A stretch of DNA of 64,000 nt. Origin: Odiellus spinosus. Its lineage: Eukaryota > Arthropoda > Arachnida > Opiliones > Phalangiidae. Where the stretch lies: contig OY987228.1 of NCBI GenBank assembly GCA_963920705.1, forward strand, positions 2,913,056-2,977,055, written 5' to 3'. The stretch's first letter is position 1. The number at the start of each line of letters is the position of its first letter. The position numbers and the translations under genes were made by a program. Shown here one piece after another: positions 44,601 to 55,728 of this stretch. The notes under the pieces are model-generated. The model was given only the letters and a program-made list of their open reading frames with translations, was not told the DNA's origin and did not search any database.

Positions 44601-45511
44601 CTATACGGAATTTCGTTGTTTCTTTATCTTCTCTGATTACTGGAAAGTGAGGGATATAAAACTTCAACTTGACACCATTTATTTGGTCTGGCGGTACTTC
44701 CTCTACGATGCCATGTTCCAAATAATCATTGAAGGTATCTTGATATCTGGGATATAAAACTGGATTTTGTTGGAATTTTTTGATCAAACCACTCATTCGT
44801 CTTCTGGCCAGTATAAGATTATTTCCTAGTTCCTCTTGATTTGCTCTCCATGGCAACTGAACTTCGTATCGCCCATCTCTGAACTGAATGGTAGAATTAT
44901 GCTTATCCATTATATCTTCATCGGTCCTAGATAACGACTGTTCCTCCTTGATTCCTATAGATTCAAGCTCCCAGAACGCCTTCAAGGCAATAGTAGTTTC
45001 TTCTTCAACTTCGACGACGCTGCTCATGACAACGACAGCTTGAGAGAAAATGTTCGAATTCAAGGGTATAGGTCCCTGTACCGCCCAGCCTAGTCTACTT
45101 TCCATTGCGACGAAGGAGTCGTTCAATCAATGTATAACGCCGGTGACAATAGTCCAATAATAGTCAGCAGCAGTTAACATTGATAATTCCCTTTGTTCGG
45201 GTTGACCTTCAACTTCGGCAATATCTGCCAATTTGACTCCTCGTTGTGCCATCTTCCTGCGGATGTCTTCTCTCGGCATACTGATAACGGCTCCTAAAAT
45301 CTTTGGGCTTTCGTAAACTGCTAGCTCAATTCGATTTTCTGAGTCTTCTAAATTGCTTAGGACGATCTTCAATTTTCTTCGAATCGACGTGAATGTTTTT
45401 TTTTTTTTTTTTTTTGACGCATGATTTTTCGCTTTTGAAACCTCCAACCGTCATAGTTCCTTGTCCTACTACTGGTAGTTTTAGTCTTTCGACCATACTT
45501 TGGGTTATAAA
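41631..45511 (-). pseudogene. BEL/Pao pol: protease, RT, RNase H, integrase, DUF5641
   Basis: Minus strand in order. Protease: LLDNGAQK then a stop (45511), continuing FITQSMVERLKL and TAADYYWTIVTG, with an A-run at 45400. Stop at 45127, then RLGWAVQGPIP. RT: a frame change near 44545; the active site YVDDLVSSV is present near 44215. RNase H: HLFCDASKLA then a stop; YCWSDSTIVVQWI near 43440. Integrase: zinc-binding HFITMHGCLN (42750), first Asp in GIDFAGPLYV (42540), second motif mutated to IYSYNAKSF (42345), VERAAWWGGFWERLV. The C-terminal DUF5641 block ends RRAVQSLYNLEIND at 41631. At least three frameshifts and three stops. Confidence 0.9.
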
Positions 45512-46893
45512 TTACTTTTGAGCTCCGTTGTCTAGTAGACCCCGTATAGGTATCTTTTTGCCGTCTCCCTCCGCATAAACAACGATCGTCTGTAATAGGA
45601 CTTGCCCTTCATAAGACTCTAGTGTAGGACAGACTGCTGCCATTGATACTGCGGTTTCTTGTAGTCGTTTAACTTCTGTATCCGTTGACTTTGTCTTGTC
45701 GCCATGAATATCTCGACATACTGATGTATGATGTCTTCTTTGACACTCGTCGCATCTTTTCTTTGATTTGCAACGTCTTGCGGAGTGTCTGGGCTTAAGG
45801 CATAAAAAACATCTATCTTGTTGTGACAGTAGTTTCATTTTTCGAGGAAGAATTAATGCTTTGCATACTTCTGGTTTGTGGGTAACATCATTACAATAAC
45901 AGCATGTTTCTGGTCCAGATACAGCTACGTTTAGAATTGCCGTTGTGTGAACTTTGTTTCTTGGTATAAAACTGCTGAAACTTGGTCTACTGGTTTCCAT
46001 TCTTTGAAATCCCTTTCCTCTACTGAAATGACTGTCAGACTGATCTTCTGTTAAATCGCGGACTGTTCTGTTTAGGATGGTTGCTCGTTCTCGGCATTCA
46101 ACTTCCTTCTTCAAGTGATCCATCAGAATTGATACATCGTACTCGTCCAGGTTCTCCAATTTTCGTGAATAGTCCAAAGCTATATCTTGTGGTAGTAGCT
46201 TAATTACCATATGGCAAAACATGTACCCATAATTAGCTTTTGGGATTCCCAACGCTTCGAGACATTTGACTTGTACATCGCAAGTATCGTAGAGAAACCT
46301 GAGGCCAGCTACGTCCGTTGATCTTTTCACTGCGGTCAAACTCGTTATCTTATTAAGATGACTGTTAATGGCCATACCTTTTCGTCCAAATCGCTTTTCT
46401 AGTATATCCACGGCTATCTCATAATTATCTTCTGTCAACGTAAGACCAGCTAGGGCGTTTAACGCTGCACCTTCCATATAAGATCGCAGATAAACAAACT
46501 TTGTGACGCCTCCTATGTCGATCTTCTCATGAATAGCCGCTCGGTATACTGATCCCAAAAACTACGCCATTGTGTAGGATCAACGTTGAATTTAGGTATC
46601 GTGACTCGAGGAAGATTCACCGTCGTACGACCACCGTCTTGATTGTCTTTTTGTGGCTTCTTTTCCTGGACACCGAGTAAGTACCTTTCGACCTTCGCTT
46701 TTCTTTCAAGGATTTGCTCTCGGAACTCTTCTACTTCATCAATTTCCTTTGCTATTAAATCTTCCGTGATTATTTCTTCTATCTGCTCGTCCTTGGCTGA
46801 CAACTTCTCTGACTTATCCAATAGTTATTTCAGCATTGTGTCTAATCGCTCTTCTTCCTTTCTGTCATTCCATTCCGCATCGATGGCTTGCAT
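45512..46893 (-). pseudogene. BEL/Pao gag (DUF1759-type) with three zinc knuckles
   Basis: First Met at 46893 (MQAIDAEWNDRKEEERLD); an in-frame stop TAA follows after TMLK. Coiled-coil-like Glu/Lys region to QEKKPQKD, then IPKFNVDPTQWRSFWDQY. A frameshift lies at 46513-46558, then GGVTKFVYLRSYMEGAALNA, typical of the DUF1759 capsid. Three Cys/His knuckles near the C-terminus: CCYCNDVTHKPEVC, CFLCLKPRHSARRC and CDECQRRHHTSVC. It leads straight into the protease loop. Not functional as read. Confidence 0.88.
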
Positions 46894-47082
46894 TATCGTA
46901 ATTGTTCTCGCTCTTAGGGTTGATCTTGTTTTCAGTAATCACTCTATGTTAATACAACTCGTTACACTTCTGTCACCCAATTCTATTCTTGACTTTGACT
47001 TTTAAGCGTTGAACTTTGTAGCTTACGTTCTTAGGGTGAAACTTGACTTTAACCTTCTTGTTGAGCTTAGTAACGCTCCTTC

Positions 47083-47100
47083 CGGGTTTCGGTACCATAA
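47083..47100 (-). other. Candidate primer-binding site of BEL element
   Basis: Minus strand, 3 bases after the 5' LTR: tggtaccgaaacccgg. Starts with the required TGG; I cannot name the matching tRNA with confidence. Confidence 0.5.
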
Positions 47101-47387
47101 TGTTACAGTCTTTTCGCGAGTTACGAGTTTCGGACTAAATTTAAGTGAAAAGGACGACTACTTATTAATTTAGCATTTATTTAAAGATTAAAATTACTAG
47201 ACTTCAAGAGCCGCGTAAAATACACCATCGATTAAATGTTTACAGTTCAAGCGTTTAGCATAGAATGACGGGTATTTTTCCAGAGCATTATGCTTTTATA
47301 CATGTTTCTTTTCATTGATAAAAAACTAACTGTTTATCTATAGGTGTATTTCTTATCTTAAGTTTATTTTATTACGAAGTTGCAACA
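47101..47387 (-). repeat. BEL/Pao 5' LTR
   Basis: 287 bp, about 96-97% identical by eye to the 3' LTR (for example actactta against actactga, aatttagc against aatttatc), so the insertion is not very recent. Confidence 0.92.
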
Positions 47388-47552
47388 TATGCTTGAAGAG
47401 TATTCAAAGTTACGGCAACCAGGGTTATATTACCTTTCATAGTTTTTTACTATTTCATTTTTTTTAAATAAAAATTTTTAGAATCATTTTGGAGCCTTAG
47501 AAGGAGGACAGTGTAAGTTAAATTTTTATTATCATTAGTCCAATTTAAAAAT

Positions 47553-47978
47553 TATATCAAAAATGTCTTTGCGAACAAAGACCCAGAAGGACATGTTATG
47601 GCCTTGAATGTCTGAAGTGACAGATATTAAATTTTCTTTTAAAACATTAAATTTTCTTTTAAAACACGAAATTTAAATATAATTAGATTTTCTTTTAAAA
47701 CGAAATTTAAATATAATCACAATCTGGCACGATTTAGAGTTTCAAATTTCAAAACAACTGATTTTATTCACTCGGTAATATTTAAGACAAAACATAACAG
47801 ACGATTTTCTCCCATTGACGCTTAACATTAAATTTCGATTAATTATTTTTCAGGGAAAACTGTTATTTTTCAGTATAACGCGAGTCCACTTTTTGTTTTC
47901 TTAATTTAACCCGAATTTCCACGACTCGCAATTGAACGGATCGTTAAAAATACTCGCCGGTTTATTGGAATGGGTATA
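47553..47978 (-). repeat. Dispersed repeat, inverse copy of 26228-26612
   Basis: tatcaaaaatgtctttgcga through aataaaccggcgag. Contains two extra acgaaatttaaatataat-type units around 47630-47715. Confidence 0.8.
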
Positions 47979-48009
47979 TTCCGTAAACGATTGAAATAAC
48001 CAATTTTAA

Positions 48010-48183
48010 GGCTTAATAAAATTATAACAAAGCATAAAAGCTCGATAAGCAAAATCCAGGGCTCGACTCCCAGCTCGATAAGAAAATTTTTCAGGGCTCG
48101 GCTCGAAGCTCGATAAGGAAATTTTCCAAGAGCTCGAGCTCGGCTCGAAGCCTGAAATTTAGGGCTCGCACACCTCTATTTTT
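48010..48183. mobile_element. hAT-like terminus with agctcgataag subterminal repeats
   Basis: Ends ggctcgcacacctcta, whose inverse TAGAGGTGTGCGAGCC matches a common hAT end. Four to five gctcgataagaaaatttt/gggctcg repeats lie inside, as hAT subterminal repeats do. The other terminus was not found. Confidence 0.5.
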
Positions 48184-48877
48184 TCATAATCTCTTTGATA
48201 TTTATTTGGTCATTTTTTTATCAGAATGAAAATAGGAGTTCGCTTAGCAGCCTTATATCACAACTTAATTTTTTTATGCATTTTAATTATGCTTTTAACA
48301 TTCCCAATATATTAAAAAAAACTTACTTCCCCCTATCTTCTTTATCACTTAAATAAGCAATTTTGACACAAACTCAAAAATCGAGGACTCTCGCATCCAT
48401 AACATTTAAAATTATTTATTTTGGAAATTAAAAGAAAAAAAAAATAATGTAGAAAATTAAGAAAATGAAAGGAGTTTGGAAACTTATTTACAATCTTTTT
48501 TTTACAATTAAGTTAATTTTTTATCCAAAATTTTTTGGACAATTAAATTTCATTCTACATGTATTAAATAAAGTTACGAGGAGATCATGTTATAGAACAT
48601 AATGTAAGCGGCATCGGTCTGAGAGAAACAAAATTTGATATATTTACTAGGATTAAGGTATTAATAAAGGAATAATGAAGCCTAACAATGAGGGATATTC
48701 TATAGATTCCTAATTCTTAAAATAGGCCTAGCTAAGAAATCTACAAACCAATATTTAATAGACATACAACCTGACTCGTTTCAGGACTTTTCAAATAGAT
48801 TTTGGTTAAAGTGACCTTGAATGGGGGGGGAGGGTGGTGACAAAATCAAATTTATGTATAAATATCAATTAAATTAG

Positions 48878-48940
48878 AAAGTAGGCCTCACAAGGATCAG
48901 ATGTTAAACATCCTCTGGCCAATGAGCTACGTTCAAAAGG
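48878..48940 (-). repeat. tRNA-like A-box segment (possible SINE head)
   Basis: Minus strand reads cgtagctcattggccagagg, a polymerase III A-box-like D-arm, followed by a gatgt/acatc stem. No clear B box or poly-A tail. Confidence 0.35.
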
Positions 48941-49534
48941 TTTTACAGCCATGATTGGAGGCTGTTTAACCGAAACATTCCTGGGATTCTTGTTAAGCCT
49001 ACTTTTCGAGTAAGTTAATTGAATTCTAGCGTAACATTTGATTAAGATTTTTTTACTAGCGAATAAGTCCTATCTCAACAATAAACAATAGAAAATCACT
49101 TATGGACAGGTTTCATTCTCCCTTTAAATTTGAAGTTAATTATTTTTAAGTAACTTACGGCTACAGAACTTGCGCTAATTTCAGAGACATCATGATCATC
49201 ATATTTATACCATTTCTTATTTCGAGATTTGCAATTAGCGATGTCTATAAGATTAAAATTAAATTAAATTTTTAAATTGGACTAATGATAATCAAAATTT
49301 AACTAACCGTGTCCTCCTTCTAAGGTTCCAAAATGATTCTAAAAATTTTTATTTAAAAAAATGAAATAGTAAAAAACTATGAAAGGTAATATAACCCTTG
49401 TAACCGAATTACAATTTTTATAGTAAGACTTAAGAGAGGGAATAAGGGTTCTCGATAAAGCGAATTAAGATTCACAGTGGAATGTCCAAGGCTAAAGCTT
49501 AGTAATAAACAAGAACAAATCACTTGATGCTAAT

Positions 49535-49866
49535 GCATGGATGTATAAACTAGGTATAAAGAACTAACGTTCATGGATATTGCACTCGTAAGGCATTTTC
49601 AGTAGATCGCAAGTTCGGGTAATATCGTCCGCTAGCGACGGCGGAAGTGGGGCTCTTTTTGGGAAATTTTTGCGAAACGAATTTCCTGTTTACAAATTGT
49701 CGTCTGCACGTTCTGCAGTTTTTCAATTTCAAATGTGACGTAATGGTACACTTCCTGTCAAACGACAAACATCGTTACTAAAGGCCGCGTGAACATGGCG
49801 CATTCTGCTCACGCGTTTTTCTCGGAGTGCAATATCCATGAACGTTAGTTCTTTATATATCCATGC
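49535..49866. mobile_element. 332-bp MITE upstream of the THAP exon
   Basis: Left end gcatggatgtataaac...aaagaactaacgttcatg; right end inverse (catgaacgttagttctttat...ccatgc). The inverted ends reach about 50 bp and include atatcc/ggatat and tgcactc. The interior is GC-richer than its surroundings. Confidence 0.7.
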
Positions 49867-50661
49867 TTAATGATTTTAATTTTCGCCTTTTGAAAAAGAA
49901 TACAATCTTACCCTGAGTCCAGGAATTAACTTTTTTGAAAAAAGAAAAATCTGAATTAACAGAAATTCGGAGGTTGGAGATTCTCACGATCTAATCAAGG
50001 ATCCTTTAAGTAATTTCGTCACGTTGACTCTTTGAGGTCCAAAATGAGAGTGGGTTTTTTCTTGCGTCCTTTCAAGAAAATTGTTATCCGCGCGTTCGGA
50101 CAATCGTACCGAAAAAATTGGTTATTCCCTGTTCTCGACTCTCGTTCTGCCGCGGCGTTCAGTTTCCCTCATAGGAAAAACCGAAAAGATGAACCGTTAC
50201 CTACGCTATTTTAGAAGGCCCGTGCTCCTCCAAGTTTTATTTTTTATCTGGTCCGTTTAATTCGCACCGTTTCGCCGTCGGGGGGTGTGTTTACGTCCCG
50301 AAAATTGTCACATGACTTTAGGTTCGTCTGCTCGGTGGTCGGCTACTCTATAACGGCTGTTATCCAGCAAGGAAGCGGGATGATTTCTCAAATTAAAGTA
50401 GTAAGTTGTTTTATTTAAATTTATTTCTTTAGAATAAATTTTATTACAGTAGATTAAGCATGGAATAAACTATTAACACAAAAATATAATTCGCTACTCT
50501 CTAGACAGTTTTACCGTTACCTACGATATTATAGCGTAGTTAACCTTTTTATAGACTAGCTATATTGTGACATAAGCTTAGGTTCACATTTGATTATTAT
50601 TTATAAATTTTTTCATAAATATTATATTAATATATCTCATTATTGCAGAATTACTCTAGTC

Positions 50662-51150
50662 ATGCCATTTTGCGTAGTTCCTGGTTGTGGTCGTAATGAC
50701 AAGAAAAACAAATTGGAAGATTTAAGCTTTCACGCATTCCCAAAAAGCGAGGTTCTCAAACTAAAATGGTTGGCTGCCATTAGTGGTGATAGTGTGATAA
50801 ACACAAATACAAAAGTACAAAATGCAAGAGTTTGCAGTGAACATTTTGAATTGACCAACTATAGCATTAGTTGTCAAGGACGGAAACGTCTCTTGCCCAA
50901 TTCAATCCCAAGAGTGATATCAGCTAAACTCGTAACTGAAGATATTTCCATAATTGAAAAGGACAGTCAAAATTGTGACTTTTTGAGCTCAACAACCTCA
51001 AGAGTAATCCCTCAAGAACAAACAACTTTACGAAGCCCATTGGCAAAAAAGTCAAAAGCTAATGACGTTTTTGCAACTACTAGAACACCCTTATCACAAT
51101 TGATAATGTTATTGTTGTGTTTGTGTTTACTAATCAAGAGTGACAATTAG
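50662..51150 (+). pseudogene. THAP-domain protein exon, truncated by an LTR
   Basis: The THAP zinc finger starts at the ATG at 50662 (MPFCVVPGCGRNDKKNKLED). It has the C2CH ligands CVVPGC and CSEH, a WLAAISGD stretch and the terminal LLPNSIPRV block (AVPTIF-like position). THAP domains bind DNA; they occur in host regulators and in P-element transposases. A good splice acceptor (attattgcag) ends at 50648, 13 bp before the ATG, so the 24 upstream codons of the long frame are probably intron. After the finger the frame continues through a low-complexity linker to 51106. There a gypsy LTR begins (TGTTATT), and the last ~14 codons, LLLCLCLLIKSDN, are LTR sequence. Whether it is transcribed is unknown. 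Confidence 0.75.
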
Positions 51151-51341
51151 TTTACTAACAAAACATATTTAATACTGAGTGAAATGGATAAAATGGTTAC
51201 ATAGTAATTGAGCTACAGCTCTCGCTTATGCCAGATCAAGAATGCCCTGTCTCTCCTCGTTGTCCCCACTCCTCGTCCCCCTCAGTGGCGCCACCTAGGT
51301 TCGTAAGGTAGCACCCATTTACAACATTACTGGACATAACA
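51107..51341 (-). repeat. Gypsy 3' LTR inserted in the THAP exon
   Basis: 235 bp running TGTTATGTCC to AACAATAACA on the minus strand, directly after a purine tract (aaaaaaaaggggaggaagg, 51344-51362). The TGTTA/TAACA ends are inverse to each other. The other LTR is not in the window. Confidence 0.7.
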
Positions 51342-51379
51342 ATACCTTCCTCCCCTTTTTTTTCTTAATTAAATATTCG

Positions 51380-54300
51380 TCATATTTGATAGCGTGATGG
51401 TATTTTCTTTTCCCTACGGCCCTTGGTTGTGGCAATGGATACGTCCCCGAGTGTTCTTGATGGATCATGGTGATGGACTTCTTCGTCAGTGGGGTTGTCC
51501 GGATATTTCTGTATGAAATCTAGTCTAGTTTGGATTGTAGAGGGATTTCTTGCCGCTCTATTGGTAATGACGGAAAGTTGATGTTCTGTTTCATTCGGTT
51601 TTGCAATTTCAGACTGTGTACTTTTATATCCTTCTGGTATGTATGTGGGAAGGGGACGAGATGAGTTCTGAAATGAGCTGTCCCTTGTTGTAGTTCGAGG
51701 GCGTATTTGATTACTATGCCTTCTTATCTCCCCCTTAAGAGTTTGGATGGTGAACATCTTTTGGCCCGTAACGCTCATGATGGTTCCAGCGAACCATGTG
51801 TCGCCCTTGCTAAAGTTCCTAGCGAAGACTGGTTCGTTGATATGAAACTTAGGTTCGCCAGTCACCTCCCGCATTGGAACATTCTTTTTGGGTGGCTTAT
51901 GTCAATTCGGGAAATGATTTGGCGACCCAGCATCATTTCGGCTGGAGATTGGCCATTACTGGTGGGTGAGCGTCTGTGCTTCATTAGTATGCGGTTAAGT
52001 CTTGATGCTAATGATCCTATTTTGCGTGTGGCGAGCTCAAATTCCAAATCGTCGATGTTGGTACCCGATACTTTCTTCAGACTCTCTTTAACCGTTCTTA
52101 CGTTTCTTTCCGCCGCTCCGTTCGAGGCTGGGTGGTGTGGGGCGGATCGCAAATGACGGATGCCGTTATTCGCCGTGAATTTGGCAAACTCTTCGCTAGA
52201 GAAGCATGTGCCATTGTCCGTCACCAGTGTGATCATGACCTCGAAGCGAGCGATTAGTTCATGTATGAAGTCGATCACTGCACGTGATGTTTGGGCGGTG
52301 GTCACGGCCACTTCCAACCACTTGCTGTAGCTGTCGGTCACAATCAGTAGGTAACGACCTTCGATAGGACCTGCAAAGTCTTCGTGGACTCTTTCCCAAG
52401 GTGTTGAAGTTTTCGACCATGCTTGGTACTCTTGTGGTGGCATGGGAGCATGTTGCTGACAAATGCTGCATGATTTTGTAAAGTTCTCGATATCCAAGTC
52501 TATTCGAGGCCACCATACGCTGGATCTAGCCACTCCTTTCTTTTTGACTATACCCTGGTGGGATTCGTGGAGGTTATGCAGGATTTCTGTCCTGTATTGC
52601 AGTGGAATTATAGCCCGATTTCCCATTTGGAGAATGCCGTTGAAGTTGGATATATCATATCGTCTCCGGTAGTATGGTTCCAATTCGCCGGATACTTTAG
52701 AAGATGGCCACCCATCTAACATGATTTGCCATAGCTTATGGAGGGTGTTGTCTTCATATGTGGCCGATTCCAATTTCCGCGGCGTTATCGGGGTATGTTC
52801 TGCCAGTGCCTTGAGTAAAAAAACATACTCCGCCGGAACTGGAGTACTTGTGTGGTGTATAGGCAGCGGCAACCTGCTCAATGCATCTGCGTTAGCATTG
52901 GCCTTGTCCTTTCGAAACTTAATCTCATATTGATAAGCCGCCAATAGGAGCGACCAGCGTTGGAGACGTGCCGCTGCCATAGTTGGAACCTGTCAAGGAG
53001 GGTAACGAGGGTAACGAGGGGCTGGTGATCCGTGAAGAGAGTGAACTTCTTGCCATACAAGTAGTCTTTAAATTTTTTTATTGCGAAAATTATCGCAAGG
53101 GCTTCTTTATCCAACTGCGAATAATTTTTTTCGGCATGCGACAAAGTGCGTGAGGAGAATGCGATCGGCTGTTCCATATTGTCCTCGTGGTGTGAAATAA
53201 CCGCACCCACTCCTACAGGTGGGGCGTCGCACGCTAATGAAATCGCCTTGTCGATGTCATAGTGCACCAATAGGTTAGAGTTTTTCATGCTAATTTTGGC
53301 TTTTTGGAACGCTTCTTGTTGCTCCTGCCCTCAGATCCAGGGTGTTGCCTTTTGGAGTAATTTGTAGAGCGGTCCGAGGGTGGTAGCGTTGTTTGGTAAG
53401 AATTTCTCATAATAGTTTAATAGTCCTAAAAACGAGCATAACGTTTCTACGGTTGTCGGTGGCGGAGCTTCCATTATCGCCCGCATTTTGTGTTCTTGTG
53501 GGTGTATACCGAACTTGTCCAAGCGGTGTCCCAAGAACTCGACTTTGGTTTGTAGAAACTTGCACTTTTCCTTTTTTAACTTTAAACCGCTATCCTTTAG
53601 CTTCTGGAGTGCTTTGTCCAATACTATGAGGTGATCGGCTTTTGTTTTGCCTCCCATGATGATGTCATCTTGGAAAGGGGAAGCTTTCATGATAGTTGTG
53701 AAGATTGTTTCTATGACCCGCTGGAAAATAGCTGATGCGGAAGCGACGCCGAAGGGAAGCCGGTGGAATCTAAAGAGTCCTAGGGTTGTGCTTATCACAG
53801 TGTATTGCTTGGACTCCTCATCTAGCTCAATCTGGTTGTACGCTTCACGTAACTCTAACGTTGAAAAGTATGTACATCCAGCGAGAGTGGCAAAGATGTC
53901 TGCCGCTCTGGGAAGAGGATATGTGTCAACATGCAGGTTGGGGTTGAGAGTAGTTTTAAAATCGGCGCAGATACGGATCCCCCCTTAGGGTTTTTGCACT
54001 GTTACGATTGGTGATGCAAAATCAGAGTAGTCTACTCGTTCGATTATCCCTTCTCTCTCCATGCGGCGTAACTCTTCTTCTACCGCTGCCTTTCGCGCGT
54101 ATGGCACTGTCCTTGCGTTGCAAAACTTTCGAATTGGATTATCCTTAATGTGGAGGTGGGCTTGAATATCCTTGAGCTTGCCCAATCCTGGTGTGAATAG
54201 TTCGGTATGTTTTGTCAGGATAGCTGCGATATCGGGATCTTCTCGCGAAAGTTTATTTGTTGGTTCGTTTTGAATCAGGTTTATGCACGTTTTTGGCTCG

Positions 54301-54610
54301 TTTATTGGTGGTAAAATGGCGAGTTTGGGCTATTCCCTTTAACAATAATGAGAGGGAGGTCGGCTTCGTATGTCACCCTAACCTTGGCTTGGCCCACTAT
54401 CTCTACGCGGTTACCCGTATATGATTCCAGTGTCCGCGTGAATGGCCCAATTTCGAGAAGCTGGGGAAGGGAATTGTAGGCATCCTCTTGGATTATTGTG
54501 TAACCTGAGGCGTTATCCACCTCAAACGACATCGCTTTGCCATTGACTTGTAGGTGGACGATCTCGGGTGGTGGAACCTCGTCTTCGTCGTGGTTTTCAC
54601 CTGCCGTAAT
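51380..54610 (-). pseudogene. Ty3/gypsy pol, 5'-truncated, active sites altered
   Basis: Minus strand in order. Linker AGENHDEDEVPPPEIVHLQ, then protease with VDNASGYTII, where DTG or DSG would be expected (54520). RT: IRKFCNARTVPYARKAAVEE, a stop after VTVQKP (53985), GGIRICADFK, FSTLELREAYNQI (Glu at the first catalytic Asp position), FGVASASAIFQRV, FQDDIIMGG at the YxDD site. A stop follows TPWI (53331). RNase H: SLACDAPPVGVGAV, TDHQPLVTLVTLLD (a 9-bp duplication), then a frameshift near 52985. Integrase 51862-52980: HESHQGI...CSICQQ, DFAGPI, VTDNGTCF, NGAAERNVRTVKESL, with triad present. A frame change at 51870 leads to a C-terminal domain ending 51380. Gag and the 5' LTR are missing. Confidence 0.9.
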
Positions 54611-54689
54611 TGAATTAACTGTAGACCGTTTTTAACTTAACTCTATATATCCCATTTATAATCTATAAGATTTCGCATTTTGAAGATAG

Positions 54690-55050
54690 AATACCTTTAC
54701 CGTTAAAGTTTATCGAAAATATTTAGGGTTAATACCAATTTGAATTATAATCACGTGAGTTTCAAATAAAAATCACGCGTATTACTTTTTACGCGTGATT
54801 TTAATATCTACTTTTTTTACTATGAGGATCAACGTTGCGTGATTTTATTCAAATTCAGTTTGCACAATAGGGAAAGCTCACGCGAATTGATACGCAATGT
54901 TGAGCCTCATAGTAATAAAAGTAGTTTAAAAACATACACATAGAAAATGCCAAGCACGCGCTCTACGCGAGATTTTCGTTTTCATTGTAAATTCACGAGG
55001 TAATAATTCAAATAGTTTTTAACCCTAAATTATTTTGGTAAACGTAACCT
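54690..55050. mobile_element. Nested foldback (AT-rich MITE)
   Basis: Outer inverted pair aaaatatttagggttaatac (54717) and gtttttaaccctaaattatt (55015). Inner pair ctttttttactatgaggatc (54811) and gcctcatagtaataaaagta (54905), with acgttgcgtga/tacgcaatgtt next to it. A small aatcacgcgt-ttactttt-acgcgtgatt hairpin lies at 54771-54801. Confidence 0.7.
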
Positions 55051-55669
55051 TACAAAATATCTGTTGAAACTCCAAATGTAAATAACAAATTTTGTAAATA
55101 ACCAAGTGTGTAATTAACCTTTTTTTGTTTTGTTTTGTTTTGTATGTAATATTTTTGTTAATATTTAAAAGCATTTCACTGGCCCTTTAAAGCAGGGATG
55201 GAATTTAGCGGGTTAAACCCCAATAAAGCAAAACTAGTTGAAAAACCTCTCTTTCAAAGAAAGAAAGGAAATGAGTGTAGAGAACGTGCGTCACCAAATT
55301 CTAAGAATTGGGAAAAGTAATAAAAATAGTCAGTGATGGGCATTTTCTCGATTTTATCTACTGCTCACGCTCCAGCTCACGACTCTTTGCTGAGCTTGGA
55401 GAGGAACTCCGCTCCTGCCCCGTTTCGCTGTCTGCCATAAAATCTAAATTATAGCCTCTCCCCTCTAGTAAACGCGCTCCAAGATGGCTCTCCTCTCCCT
55501 CTCTCCTTTCCTATTAACCAAGTTGGCGCCAAAGCTCAAACTCACATGTTCTCATTAAAAAAACTCTGTAGCTCTTATTCTTCTCCGCTCTTTTTTGCAA
55601 GGCCTCGCGGGGCTCACCTATCATCTCATAATTTCGTATCCTCTCCAGTTATTCAAAGCTCACCTCTCT

Positions 55670-55728
55670 TTAGGCCTTTTGTGAGCTGTCAGTTCTTCTC
55701 ATCTCCTCTCCTCTCCTCTCCAGTAACA
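55670..55728. repeat. CT-rich ctcctctcctctcc tract (left)
   Basis: tctcatctcctctcctctcc; continues beyond the nested element at 61035-61220, where it is repeated with agctcacctccctt lead-ins. The nested insertion split this tract. Confidence 0.7.

Larger units (their letters stand above)
41304..47387 (-). mobile_element. BEL/Pao LTR retrotransposon, full length, inactivated
   Basis: 6,084 bp between LTRs 41304-41592 and 47101-47387, bounded by the 5-bp direct repeat TATGC (41299-41303 and 47388-47392), as expected for BEL/Pao. On the minus strand the order is 5' LTR, primer-binding site, gag, protease, RT, RNase H, integrase, DUF5641, polypurine tract (gggcggagga) and 3' LTR. Coding is broken by at least four stops or frameshifts. 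The integrase second catalytic Asp motif reads YSYNAK. Confidence 0.93.
47405..49410. mobile_element. ~2-kb TIR element, no transposase
   Basis: About 150-bp inverted ends: left 47405-47555 (agggttatattacctttcat, tagttttttactatttcat, ccttagaaggaggac) and the inverse at 49255-49410. The left end carries a small ggcaacc insertion near its tip. The interior holds a dispersed repeat and an AT-rich filler with no recognisable frame. The left end lies 14 bp from the BEL target site. Confidence 0.75.

Noticed and set aside
39852..44757. Plus-strand frames such as 41998-42255 and 43659-43949
   Set aside because: Antisense shadows of BEL integrase and RNase H.
51707..53988. Plus-strand frames of 69-149 codons
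   Set aside because: They lie antisense to the recognisable gypsy pol and have no domain of their own.
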